From the NCBI GenBank assembly GCA_022496805.1, contig CM040085.1, forward strand, positions 44,111,811 to 44,175,810: a DNA stretch of 64,000 nucleotides. The letters are read 5' to 3'. The position numbers and the translations under genes were made by a program. Below the pieces are notes generated by a model that was not told the origin of the DNA, did not search any database, and was given only the letters and a program-made list of their open reading frames with translations. This DNA comes from Pohlia nutans. Lineage: Eukaryota > Streptophyta > Bryopsida > Bryales > Mniaceae. This document shows, piece after piece, positions 24,929 through 37,410 of the stretch. Every line of letters starts with the position of its first letter. Position 1 is the first letter of the stretch.

Positions 24929-27900
24929 ATGCCTCGCGTGCGGGTGGTTTCGCGCAACTTCATGGAGATGGTGGCCGCATTGCCAGCGGCCAAGCTGGAT
25001 TTGCTTTACGACCGTCATTGGACCTGCCAAGCGGTTTTACGGTAACTATTTTTATGTCCTCTCTTTCGTTCCTTGCTTTCTTCCCGATCGGATCCAGGGT
25101 TACCGAAAATCGGAATAAAACACTCCGAGATATTTGAACGTTTTTTTTACGTTTTTCAATCTTTGTTTGTGTAAGAACAGAGTCTTCAAGAACATAATCG
25201 CAAAAAATGCAGCTCAAGGCAATCGAAAACGCAATTAAAAAACGGAATGAAACGGAAGAGGTCATTTTCCGGGAACTATTAATTTGGAGAATTGGAGTAG
25301 GACCTAACATTTTCATTGTAGTTTTTTACCGGCTGCGATCACGTTTTACTGAGCCCGAAATACTTGTGTATGTATTGGATTGTGCCCTAATTAAGCTTGT
25401 GTGTAAGGTGTTGGTCCTCTTAAATGTGGTGGCTAGCGAATTAGGGTTCTTGAGTGGTATTTGATTGCATTGGCGTGAGTCTGTGATAGTTCCGGGGGCT
25501 TGTTTTCAATTGATTTCGTTAGTGTGATTGAAATGAAATTCATCACTGGTTTAGGGTTGGCAGTTTCGGGGTTTGGGCCATAATTGCGAGTTGGAATGTT
25601 GTTGTGTTGTGTGATCAGGTCACTACCTCCTTTGGCGAAGCTCTACGTGATGCGTCTTTTGTATATTGAAAATGCTGTTTCCGTCAAGTCGTTGCAAGAG
25701 TGGGCTCAACCGGATGCTCTCAGCAAGCATCAAATAGCGATAGACCGGCTGGAGCAGTTGCGAGTTATCTTGGCTGAAAGGTTAGATTGCCAATTATTGA
25801 TGCGCTTTTGTTGTGCATTTTGCTCTCCGTTGAAGTGGAATGAGTTCTTTGAAGCCACAAATGAGATTTTGTGCAGAATATTCTGCCTGTGCTCGTAATT
25901 CGAATAGCTTGAGGTGAGTAGCATTGACATGCAATGTATCGGTTTCATATCTTCGCTTTGACAGTCGGATTTTTGATCCCAGCAGAAAGAAAGAAGTGTG
26001 CTATAGGATGAATCCCAAATTGCAGAAACAACTCCGGCAAGCATTAAGTACTGGGTGAGTTTAATTTGTAGTCTTATTCGTTCTGAACTTGTGTCGATGT
26101 TTACAGGCTGTTTGGAAACAGACTCCACTGACCCGTGAGATTCCTTAAAGCTATTGCAATCTGACTTCAGCGTACCTTGTTAAAATTCTTTTAGGGGTGG
26201 GCCTCCAAGAGACGTTGTGTCTGGAAGCATTGCTGCTAGAGTACCAAGTCCTGCGGATCTCGACAATTATGCCATGAAACAGTGGGAGGTTTGTTTTCTT
26301 CTCATCTGAATTGATTTCATCTCAATTTTATGATGCTCAACGATGCTTAATATTGTCGTGGAGGATTCTGAACATGATTTGTAATACGAAAATATTGCAA
26401 ATATCAAATTGGCCTGTCATTGTTTTCCGCTATACGGTCTGCAAATTTTAAAATTAATGTTTTCACACACAAGTTTCTGGAAGCTGATGTCAAACTCTTG
26501 CTTTTGCAGTCAGTGCTTCTGCAACTTGTAGGTTGTGCGACAGATGGTCCTACGGGTCCTCGAAATCCTTTCATCATTAAAGTCTTCCAACGAGCAGGGC
26601 TTTTATCCCCGCCTAATAAGTAAGTGCTATGCTATGTTCTACTTCTAATTATAACAATGCTGCACCTTGTTGAACTTGTTGAATGAAGCCTGGCTTGACA
26701 TATATACGTCTGAACATTCAGTTTGCTGATTTATTTTTCTAATCTACTATCAATTCAAATGGTCTATATAAGAAGTCCCACTTTCGGTGTAGTGTGTCCT
26801 ATGTTGTGTCTCGCTTGATGTATATTCTGCATTTGTAAGTTAGTGTCGTCTTTTGAAGGCTACTGGGAAGTACCAGCGAAAACTTGCACCTTTTTTCCCG
26901 CCTTTTTGACTTGGGCCAAGCTAGGAATTCACATGTGTATGTAGTCAAAGTTCCTCGTTGATCGAAGCATACGTTAGCTGCTGTCTGTAGGAGTTGTTGA
27001 CTTCCTCCCAGTAATGGATCAATAATATGGAAAGGCTCCCAAAAGATACGATAATGAAGAAGAGATGCCCTAGTTAAGCGTCTATGCTCTATACACTAGA
27101 AAATTTTATACTAATGTTTGCGGAAGCCTAAGTTGTAGTGGTAGTGCAGTTCCTTCTATGCTTAAGGTACACACGTCTCTTTCATAGAAGATGTTCGAGT
27201 GTTAAGCTCAGGGAACTCGCCTCCGCAGATGCTTATGCTGCTGTCTGTTTACGGCGTTACAAATCAGGCCTAGAGTTTGAAATTGCAGAATGCTTATGAC
27301 CGACCAATGAACTGGTTGATACATGGGTCCAATCTATTGAATACTGCTCTTCAGAGAAAGCGAGTCGCCTTCAATCACCGACCTGGGCTTCCAATTCTTG
27401 GTGAGAACGTTACGCATATTTTAAAAAACCCTCTGCAACAATTTGCTAGCAACTTATAGAGGAAGATGAGCTGAATTTATTGTAAGCGATAATGTAAGTC
27501 GCCTATTAATTATATTTGTGTTAATTGTTTGCGGCTTGGCAGCTGATGGATACAAATTCACAGCTGTGGCAACTTGTGCGGGAGTATGTCACGACGGCCG
27601 AGGTACTTTTGTGCACAGGGTTTTGGGTTTCTTTGATCTTGTTGACCTCTTGATGAGTTGTGCTCCGTATTCTGTCTGTCAGTCGTTTATTATGGTTATG
27701 GGATCACTACAATCAAATTTCTTTTGCTGACAGGACCGAGGGACAGATAGCGGCGAGCTTATAGGTTTTCTACTCGAGCTTGGCTTTCATGTTGTGGGAG
27801 AAGTAAGAGTTTGTTTTACAACTTTTTCTTGTAAACCTCGGACGTTTGGACATCTGTGTATGTATGATGGCTTACTTCTTGTCATTAGTGCCCATGTTTT

Positions 27901-30269
27901 CTAGTGTCCTATTTGGTATATTCTTTAAGATACACTTCAGTTGCTTCGGTATTCATAGTTTCTGACACCGGCACACTTTCTGAAACTCACAGGCATATGG
28001 TGTGGACTCTTTGTCCTCCGCGCTCCAGAAAGTGTTGGAGGAGCTTGCGGCCTTGGGGCTTGTCCAGTTACAAAAGGTTGGCAATTCTAAGGAAGGATTT
28101 GTGACGTTGTAGCACATAGTGATTGAGGTTTTGTTGAGCCTCGTCTATATTGAATTCTAGAGCTTGACTGAGGATCAGTCACATGAGGTATCTGATTGCC
28201 GATCTACGTGGTAGTCAATTTTCAAGTTCAGTCTGCACTCTTCACCTAGGACATCTTTGGACTCCGCTACTTGGCGAGATGATCATGGAGATAAGAATCA
28301 CAACTTCACAAATCTGCTAATGAGTGTAGATTCGTTTCTTATAAGGCTATGAGAACACAATTTGAAGGAACTTGCATTGATTGTACAATCTGCAACATAT
28401 CTATGCTTGTGTGTTGTTCATTCTTCTTTTGGCAGGGTATGAGGGAGAGCTGGTACATACCCACCAAGCTTGCTTCAAATCTCTCCGCAAGTCTTTCGGA
28501 ATCATCAGATTGGCAGCCTTCGGAGGTATTGTTGTCACGTTAACATGACTACTTCGTGGTTACTAGCAATGATAGCCCACTTTCACGTATTGTATTACTT
28601 CTCTCAATTTTATTAAGAGCTAAGACATGCGAGGCGTCTTTTTTATTCAGCTTGGATCTAGATAAGTGGGCATGCTATTTGCGGGACTCAAAAGTGAGGA
28701 GTTGACTTTATATTTCCAATTTTTTTCCTTCATTTTCTTTCTCTTTAAAATTGCACTAAAATTCAGAAGCCCTCTGATAGCTCTTCTCAAAATGTTCTGT
28801 ATGCAATGTGATTCAATCTTAGCTGCCCTCTTCTTGACTCACGAACTTGGACCAAAAATGCATTCAGGGATTTGTGGTGGTGGAAACAAATTTCAAAGTC
28901 TATGCTTACACGTCCTCAAAGCTACAGACTGAAATCTTACGCTGTTTTTCACGGTTTCTCCCTTTGCCTTTGTGAATTCAGATCAGAATAATCAAATAGT
29001 CTTTGGAATCAAATATCTTTGAATATGTAGGGTCTTTCGTTTTTCTTACTCACTACTTCATTACTTCAATACTGAGAAGTTCTGTATTCACAGGCAACGC
29101 TCAGAACAGAAGATCTGGGAAGTAGTTCTGTAGGCTCTCAATATTTTGTACGTATGAAATATTACTGGACCTAATGTATGGCCGTCTTTATTGAAGGTTG
29201 GAGTACCAGTTGCCGAATTTGGTTGTAGCAGCACTCACCAAAGAGAGTGTCAACACTGCTCTGGGAAGTGGAATATCAGCAGAGCAGGTAATTTTGAGAT
29301 CACTAATTTATCAATGTGAAATAATGATTGGCTTTGCAAGGATTTCTAATAATGGTTGTGTTAGTCTTATGTGGCCATGTGTTCTAGCTTTTGACTAGGT
29401 ACTTGGTTTGTTCTGCTGGATGATAATGTCTTTTTCTTTTCCAGATCATCTCATTTCTTCGCAAGCATGCACATCCTCATGTTGCGCAAAGGATTCCTGT
29501 TGTCCCAGAAACAGTTTCTGATCAGGTAGTCTTTGGTTCTCTCCTCTGCATCCACCTCTCTGTAATATCTCCCATTAAATAGTCTTTGTCCACAAAGCAG
29601 TATCTTGATGATATATATGTTGGCATTATATTGTCTAGATATTGTTTCCGACCAAGTACACTCGCTTTTTTTGTAGCATGAGTGTTTGCCTACTCGGAAC
29701 TCTTTTAATATGAAAGCTTGTGTGGTCAATGGCAGCTGCGCTTGTGGGAAACTGATCGAAATAGGGTTGAGCTGGAGCCTGCTTATTTTTATGATGACTT
29801 TCCTACAGTGGTATGTAATCGTAACAAATCATCAATATCAGACAGAAGTTTCCTTGATTGTTCAATTTTACATCAATGGAAAAACAAGGCTCTGATGAGG
29901 AAACAATATTGTTTCTTTTTTGGAACTGCACAATTTTTTGGCATACCTTCACTTGTCTAGGCTCTGATATATTTGGAGAATTTTCACGCGAGACCCTCTC
30001 TGGTAAAAGTTAACTTTGGGGCAGGAATTCTCATTAAAAGAATGACTATCAACCCTGTAAATGCAGTAATGTTGGCCCACATCTAATATGTTTTAAACGG
30101 CTTCTGACAGAATATTTACGAGGCTGTGGTAGCTCATGCGCGAGACCTCGGTGGACTTCTTTTCGAAGATGCTTCTAATCGGAGGCTTGTTGTACGAGCA
30201 GATTTGCATGAAGATATGCGGCAATTCATTCGTAAGCAAAGCAATGTAGCACCAGGACAGCGAAAATGA
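24929..30269 (+). CDS. TFB2: TFIIH core subunit TFB2 / p52 (GTF2H4)
   Basis: Fifteen exons: 24929-25041, 25619-25780, 25965-26054, 26195-26288, 26510-26619, 27355-27400, 27543-27602, 27734-27802, 27993-28076, 28436-28525, 28868-28953, 29197-29287, 29445-29525, 29736-29810 and 30111-30269. The phases close to give 469 residues, compared with about 462 in human p52. Diagnostic stretches are NFMEMVAALPAAKLDLLYD, RSLPPLAKLYVMRLLYIE, GFQFL|LMDTNSQLWQLVREY, GFHVVGEAYGVDSL, SWYIPTKLASNLSASL, VVVETNFKVYAYTSSKLQ and the C-terminal QLWETDRNR-type segment (LRLWETDRNRVELEPAYFYD), which in p52 contacts the p8/TTDA subunit. p52 anchors the XPB helicase in TFIIH and so serves both transcription initiation and nucleotide excision repair. 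The small exon at 27355-27400 is supported by phase and by ITDLGFQFL. Confidence 0.95.
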
Positions 30270-30354
30270 CACTCCTATTTATAAGTGTCATATGTCCATT
30301 TCTGCATTGAGTTCTATAAGTACATGAATTTGTGCAAGAGACTGCATCATTTGT

Positions 30355-30912
30355 TTAACCCCTAAAGGACCACAACTTTGTTTCTCTCCAAACACTCCAA
30401 AGCTGCCTATAAGTATCCCTTTTCAAAGAAAGGCAAATAGTTTTTGATCTAAAACCTTTTTGACCAATCCAGCCGTAGGATATTTCAACCAACTTGAATT
30501 TATTAGCACTCAAAAATTTTCCACTGTTCAGGCATCTTGAATAGTAAGATTATAAGTTGCAAAGTTAGTTGCACCTTTATTTTTTTTGCCCCCAGCATGA
30601 GTTTGAAACTTTTTGAAAAGGCCCAAAAAGAAAAGTTCAGTCTCAAATTTGGTAAAAATGAATTTCGCATCATGTGTATGGGGTGTCGGCTCATTGTGTG
30701 CAAAAATTCATATGCATAGTTCATCATATGCAAAATTTTAGGAGCTGCCCACATTTAGGTTTTTCACCTTTGCATGGTTCTATCTTTCAATCTATACATC
30801 ACCTATGTATGCAAATTAATATCCCTTCTTTGCCACAAAGAGTAGAATCACCCAAAATATCTCAAAAATTCATCTTCAAAACTCATTCTACACTAGACGA
30901 GAATGACCTTAA
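30355..30912. mobile_element. TTAA-family element, ~558 bp
   Basis: The left end TTAACCCCTAAAGGACCAC and interior (CTCTCCAAACACTCC) match the element at 7032. The right end is eroded to GACCTTAA at 30909-30912, immediately before the next element. Confidence 0.65.
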
Positions 30913-30914
30913 CC

Positions 30915-31463
30915 CTTAACCCTTTAATGTCCCGATTCAACACTGGTTTCAAAGAAGCGTTATAAAATGTTCGATGAAAACCAAAAATGGGGTTGATGGT
31001 CAAAGCAAAGTTGTAAATGTCAATGTGAAGATTACATTTGTACAGTTGGATTTATTCTATTTTTATTTAATATTTTAAAAATAATTTTGCAAGGTTTTAT
31101 CTTGAAATTCACTTTTAAATCCCAAATTAGCACAAAAAAATTTAAAAATATGGTAATGATATTGGAATAACATGCACTACGAGATGGTATGGTTTCCATT
31201 ATTTGGTTCTACTTATTTTGGAAAATCATATTTAAGGTCCCACTTTTTGAACTAAGAATGAAACTTGACATAAGCCAATTATGTTGCTTTTCTAAAAATC
31301 ATAATAAACTATTTTGAAGATCCAAACCGTACAAAGAATAGTCAACTTGCTCAAGAACTAAGAGAAATTTTGGTTGATGAAAAATGTCCAATTTGGATGA
31401 AAATATAGCAATTTCAATCTGTGCGTCGTTTATATAGTGGACGCTGGCGCGTTAATGTGTTAA
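30915..31463. mobile_element. TTAA-family element, 549 bp
   Basis: It starts TTAACCCTTTAATGTCCCG and ends GCGTTAATGTGTTAA. A stem GCGTC...GACGC lies just inside the right end (31423-31445). The right TTAA (31460-31463) is shared with the next element. Confidence 0.65.
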
Positions 31464-32004
31464 CCCCTAAATGATATAGGGGGTAAGGACAAAACTTAGA
31501 TGTTATAAAATGTTACTTTTGCAACTTTGATGAAGTTTGGTCCAAAAGAGAAAACGAGAAGCATGACGTTTAGTAATTATCTATATGGTCAAACTTTCAA
31601 AAAATGTTTTAGATACTCATTTGATGAATTTAGAAGCATTTATCTTTGAATATTCACCAAAATTACAATTTTTATTTTGAAAATTTGAAATTTGGTATGA
31701 TCGGTTAAAATTAGACATTATATTCTAAAATGGTAGATGGCAAAAATTTTAAAGGAGAGAACATCATTACTTTTCTGAAATAGTAAGATTTATAACACTA
31801 AGACAAGGTTGAGGTGTTTGTCTTTGAAAATTTCTCCTCAGTGGAGTTTAATTCAGATTGACATGATTCAAATTGGGTTGGAAAGTAGACTTGATTTCCT
31901 ATTTGAAAGTATTTTTTATTTTTTATAATTCTTTTTCCATCTTGGGCAGCCCGTAAAAAAAAGGCAACGACTATAAAATAGCCGTTTGGTCACTTAGGGA
32001 TTAA
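31460..32004. mobile_element. TTAA-family element, 545 bp
   Basis: It runs from TTAACCCCTAAATGATATAGG to GGTCACTTAGGGATTAA. The interior is an inverted relative of the 23592 and 42062/47165 copies (AGACAAGGTTGAGGTGTTTG corresponds to CAAACACCTCAACATTGT there). Confidence 0.75.
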
Positions 32005-34100
32005 AAGACTTGGGTTCAAATGGCAGACAACTTGAAGGAGTCAAATCTTCATTTTCAGCCTCTAGGCATCTGTGCTAAGGTTGCCTTGATGCTATCATAA
32101 AGTATATTTTTTTTGAAAAAAAGGAACATAGAGGCTCTCCGCACCAGGCTAGTATAGGGCACCCACGCGTGCCACGTGGGGGAGCCCGCCTGGGCACGAC
32201 AGCCCCCATCGTCAGCCGAGCTATCGGTTCAAGTTGGCTGGCTTGCCTGCCCTTGTGGGGCTGGGTGGTCCACGCTCATCCTCGAAAGGGTTATGCCTCT
32301 TAGTTACTAAGGTAGACAATGCTAATTCCGTGCATTTGCTAAAACCATGTCCTTGAGGTGGTGAAGGGAACAATGCGGCATGTTATTTAAACCTGCTCAC
32401 AATTAGAAATGAGCCGCCTGAGAGGTGAAAAGAACCTGCAATTGACGATTTAAAACCATTGTCATTATGATTTGTGACTATCAAAGGTGCGAATCTTAGG
32501 CATTGCGGCGAGCAGTTATTTCACAATTGGCTTCGGTCATGCAACTATTATTGAGCATGATGAGACGTGATAGAGAACAATTTAATGCTTTTGTGGCTGT
32601 TGCTATTAGTGTTTCAAAGTAGTGGACAAATTTCTAATCATGGTTGACATTGCCAATCTCGGTGCTTGATCTTGCAACACATAGTTTGTGCATTATGGGT
32701 TTCGCGAGAGTGATCGAAATGGCCAGATGAGCAAGAATGGGGCTACTCTTGGACAGAATAAAAGAAGGATTCTTGTGATACCATGCACTTGGCCTCTATG
32801 GTATTTGTCTTTTCCTTGCATATTCACGCTGCAGTAAGTCATGCATTACAAAAGTTTTGAGGCCTCCAAAGGGTTGCGAATTTGGCCAAAGATGCCATGC
32901 AAAAAATATATTTAAAAAATAAAAAATATTTTAAATTTGAATAAAAAATATTTTAAAATATTAAAAATCGAATCTTATGTGGCCAAAATTTTGCCATGTT
33001 AGATTTGGATTTCTTTATTTTTAATGTTTTTTAATAATATTATATAAAATAATAATTTAATAATGGTTTAATTATAATTTTAAAGCATTTTTTAAAAAAA
33101 TTAATTTTTTTTTGCCCAGATTATTTTCTATTTATTTTCATTTTTGTGCATGAGGGTACTAGTTCAACTCACGGCCCTTTGGAGACTTCAGAATCTTTCT
33201 AATGGCCATGCCCTTGTGGAGGCAGGATGCATCATGGATGCAATTCAGCAATGATGAGGTTGATGATCAAGGTGATCAACGTGAATTTGAGAACCAAGTC
33301 AAAATCATGAACAACGAGTCGGACGACGAGGCACCGAAGTCTGATCAGCTATCCTTTGGTACTGCATGCGAAGCTCCGACTTCAAGGACTGGACACATTC
33401 TATAGTGCAGTAAGTTATCACTGCTCACTTGATCGATCATGATGCCGACACTCTGCTATCTTTCTGGATATAAATCGAGTAATACTGAGTGTCTTTGTTG
33501 TTGATTAAACTGGTATACAAAACTTTGAATTAGCAGTGTATAAATTAAAGAGCAGTCTAGAGAGATTACGTTTGGAAAATTCTGATAAAAGTTCAACACC
33601 ACATGCATGCAATGGGATGCAAATCTTGTGATTCGTACAAATGCAGGAGAATTCGAGAGAGAGACTTGCATAGAGAGGGTGTGCAATTGAAAGATTCTGA
33701 TAAAAGTGCAACATCACATGCCATAGGATGCAAAGCTTTAGATTTGCAAGTGTTGTACAAATGATGGGGAAGTGTAGAGAGAGACTTGGATAGAGAGAGA
33801 CTGGTGCAATTCTAATAAAAGTGCAACATATTTCAGTTGGAGGTGCTGAAATTCTTACTCTGTATTTGCAAGATGTTATTTTGTATTTAGTCGTGTTGAA
33901 TATGTTGATCAATAGAATCAATTTGGCGTTCATCAAGAATTATACATAGCATTCTTAAATTGTTTAGCCATCTTAAATCTTTAAGTGGAGATGTGAATGT
34001 GTCTGAGAAAGCGTTGTCTGACATAAGTATAATTTATAGGAGGCTCCGACAAGCTCCACAGTGCAGGCAAAGAGACCACAAGAAACGCAGGCGGACGAGG
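32005..34100. other. Intergenic DNA with repeats
   Basis: 32140-32300 is an abrupt GC-rich patch next to an A-run (possibly a SINE-like insertion). 32900-33110 is AT-rich low-complexity sequence. An acidic open frame at 33202-33405 (SNDEVDDQGDQREFENQ...) looks like a remnant of a repeat-encoded protein, but no domain was recognised. Confidence 0.4.
33560..33840. repeat. Diverged tandem repeat, period ~125 bp
   Basis: Units share TTCTGATAAAAGTNCAACANCACATGC, GGATGCAAA and GAGAGAGACTTG(C/G)ATAGAGAG. Two full copies and a partial third lie between 33580 and 33830. Confidence 0.7.
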
Positions 34101-36363
34101 AGGCCAGATTAATTACAACATGTTTAAATTTTGGGACTCCACATGTGCGCGGCTCAACACTACCAACATTGGAGCAGGTTGCTCCTCTACCAGATTCCTA
34201 GCCCCTATGAAGGCCCGCACGCCATATGAAGAATGGGAATTGGTCCCCGAAGGCCTTACGAGCTGCTATCAACACCATTGACGGCGGGGTTGCAATTCGT
34301 GCGGTGGAACATGTTCATAGAATCCCAGCATCAATCCTTCATGATCATTTGATGGACCGAACCGTGAGTAGACACCATGGTCAGCATGGGTGCTATCGCT
34401 TGCCAAGGAGTCTCTACTCGTGGAGTGGGTCATAAAAATGCAGAGTATCGAGCACCCTGTAACAATCACGCAATGTCGCCTCAAGGTTGCGGAGATCACT
34501 CAATTCTGCCCGACCCCGTTTATGTATGGCATCTCGGGCCAGGGATGGATTAAGTGGTTCAAGCAATGTCATCCCGAATTGTCCTTGCGCCATTCGCAAG
34601 GATTGGAAGCAGGGCGTGCGTGTGGCTTGTGTCCGGAGAGCGTGGCATCTTTTAATTAGAATTTAGCATAGCTCTATGAGACTCACAGCTACTCATCACA
34701 TCAAGTGTGGAATTGTAATAAATCTGGTGCATAAGCTGGTTGCAATGGATGTGGATTAGTGTTAGTCAAAACGGGTTCAAGGAGCGTGCACACAGTCATG
34801 CCTAATCAACGGGAATGGTTAAGCATGCTTGCATGCATGAATGCGGCGGGTGGCACGATTCCGAATTTTTATATTTTAAAGGTAAAGATTTTGTAGAAAT
34901 TCTAGAGAGAAGTGTGAAGTGGACGCAAACATGGCCATGCAGCCACGTGCCTGGATGACGAGCATTTTGTTTTCAAAGTGGCTATTTCAATTCATTCAAG
35001 CTGTAAATCTATAGGGAGGTATTTCACTTATTTGCCGGCACTTGCTTATTCTTGACGGGCATAACAGTCACGTAGCTCTACATGTAGTGAGACATGCCAG
35101 AGAAGCGGAGCTTGACATAATCACCTACCCTTGTACACCTCGTACGCTTCAACCGCTTGATGTATCGATATTCAAACTGTTCAAGACTGCGTTTTGCATG
35201 TACATGTGTGGTCCTTGAGTCACAAAGGTGAGCCCGCAACGAAGGAGATACTCGCCCAATGGGTATCCTTGTACTTCCGCAAGGCCATGACTATGAGGAA
35301 CATCAAAAAGAGTTTTGAAGCATGCAGAATCTAGCCCTTGGACGACAATAAGATGGTCGGTAAGATGGCGCTTAGCGAATACTTCCGACCAAAAGATGAA
35401 GAGGAATCTTTGGTGTCATTTGGAGTGGAATAGCTTCAATAAGAGCTTGACGGTTTGGTTGTGGAGGACGTCAAAAATGACATGGACATCCTAGAGACGC
35501 AACCCGAGAGTATCTAGCAGCAACAGTATTTTGTAGCTGAGATTCCGTAGGAGCAGGGAAATTTTGCACTGCCTGAAAGTGGCAGCGAGTCTACTAGTCA
35601 TCAAATAGCCCCACCTATGAACTCAGGCCCGCCCAACATCATGAGCTTCTTGTCGCTACCGGAGCATGTACGCCCCGCACTACGAGACCGCGGCGATCAA
35701 CCATACACTACTAGAGAAATGGGGTTCCTAACCCGCACAAAATCAACAGAAATTCTGTTGGTTCTGTGCGGGTTAGGAACAGTTGATTCCGGAAAATCAA
35801 CAGGAACTTGTTGGTTCCAAGAGGAAAATCAACAGGAACTTGTTGGTTCCAAGAGAAAACTTGTTGGTTCTGTGCATATGACTAAATGTTTGCTACGTTA
35901 AACCCATTCTCTGTTGGTTCCAACAGATGTGTGTTGGTTTTGTCTTGGTTTTTTACGCACTCTCTAGTAGTGATATGTTGACTACTCTTGGAGCATAATA
36001 CTGACCGCAGAAGAGTATCTGAAGATGATGGCGGATAAGTCCACCAAGAAGGCTGCAGCAAGTGAGGAGCGTGAGAAGAAGCGTGAAGAAGCTGAGAGAT
36101 CCACATGACGATATGATGAAGAAAAATTGCAAACCGAAGCTCAAAAGATCAAGTGCTGCAAGGAAAGAAAAGCAAAGAAGGCCTATGACGCCTCTAGATG
36201 CCCACCGCGTATAGTACTATCAAGCAACGTCTACATGACTTCATCAAGGATGTCACCCTCCGCCAAGAGTCCCACAACCAACAGCAACTTCCTGCTCTCT
36301 CCAACCCGTATGCATACAAAACTTGAAAATTGCAGTGGAATGTCGACGTCAGAAGAAGGCTAG
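34100..36363 (+). pseudogene. Relic of a pogo/Tigger-type (HTH_psq / CENPB-HTH / DDE_1) transposase
   Basis: 34226-34410 encodes a psq-type helix-turn-helix (WSPKALRAAINTIDGGVAI...IPASILHDHL). After a frameshift, 34390-34659 encodes the CENP-B/Tc5-like HTH (VEWVIKMQSIEHPVTITQCR, GWIKWFKQCHPELSLR). Conserved DDE_1 pieces follow in changing frames with stops: SVHTVMPNQREWLSMLACMN near 34785, LILDGHNSHVALHVV-like near 35050, and LQPLDVSIFKLFKTAF-like near 35150. A coiled, lysine/glutamate-rich tail (AAASEEREKKREEAERST) lies at 36050-36105. Several stops and frameshifts make it inactive. The tail is split by the CACTA-type insertion at 35706-35972. Confidence 0.75.
35706..35972. mobile_element. 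CACTA-type MITE, 267 bp, 3-bp ATA duplication
   Basis: The ends are CACTACTAGAGAAATGG and its inverted equivalent ending CTCTCTAGTAGTG, flanked by ATA on both sides. Removing it restores one reading frame of the pogo-like relic across the site. The interior has repeated AATCAACAGGAACTTGTTGG units. Confidence 0.8.
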
Positions 36364-36665
36364 ACTCCCCACTTGTGATTTATCACCCTTGTTCGAACCC
36401 CTTTGGACGCACCGAGGTCCTGGCCTGAGCAACACCACAACTTGGTAGTTTGACAGGTGCTCTGGAAGGAGCCTGGAAGAATGGACATGCAACTGCATTG
36501 ATCATGTATTTCACGTCAATGACATTTGCCGGGTCCTTGCTTTGTTAGTGAAATCAACTACTTTGTAGATCATATTAATTTTGTTCAAGCTTGCTAACCA
36601 ATATTATTAATGCCATTAGTATTACCGAAGTTGCACATACAAACTCACAGGCTCTCTTAGTTGAT

Positions 36666-37279
36666 CACTACTAGAATGTGGAGGGGGCTTTGCAACATTT
36701 GTAAGCCGCGTTTATATAATTCAACAATGTTTGAGGAAATTAGCAACGTTTGAGAGCAACGTTTGTCTTTGGACAACATTTTGGAGGTGAGTGCAACGTT
36801 TTGTGTTTCCAATGACGTTTTCACGATGTTCACAAGCCAAGCTATTTATCCCATAAAGGTTTGTCAAGGGGTGAGTGAGGTTGAGGATACTATATGGTAT
36901 ATGGTATACTACACGATATACTATATATTGTATAATGTATTATACTATATATAGTATACTATATTGTAAAGTATCCACAATGAATTCCCGAAGTAAATTA
37001 CCCACAGTAAATTCCCGCAGTAAATTATTATAGTAAATTTGCACAATAAATTCCCACAGTAGGTTCCCATAGTAATTTACCACAATAACATATTGGGAAC
37101 ACATGTATAACTTGTTCCCGCTCATGTAATAAATGTTGCAAAAGTTTGCACCAAAACGTTGTATAATAACAACGTTTTTGGCGTAGCTAATGCAACGTTT
37201 GCAAGTCCTCCTCAAAGTGCCTTCCCAAAGTTCATAGCAACGTCTTGGGTGATGCTATGGGGTCCTTTTTCTAGTAGTG
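36666..37279. mobile_element. CACTA-like non-autonomous element, 614 bp
   Basis: The left terminus is CACTACTAGAATGTGG and the right terminus is TTTTTCTAGTAGTG. Both subterminal regions carry many GCAACGTTT-type repeats (36690-36815 direct; 37130-37235), as in En/Spm elements. A clear 3-bp target duplication is not seen (GAT at left, AGA at right). The centre holds an AT palindromic run near 36895-36965. Confidence 0.7.
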
Positions 37280-37410
37280 AGAATTTGGTGCCAGTATGGC
37301 TTCTTCTTGGAAATACGTAGTTTCTATCATCATATGAGGTTGTTTTTGTTTTGGGTCACAAAAATTGTGTTAGTGGCGGACAAGTATCCATAGGTTATGA
37401 TTTCAAAGTA

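Noticed and set aside
33202..33405. Acidic 67-codon frame as a gene
   Set aside because: No start context, splice pattern or domain; it is probably a repeat remnant.
36895..36965. TATA-rich palindrome as a replication or matrix-attachment site
   Set aside because: It is low-complexity filler in a CACTA-like element, with no supporting motif.
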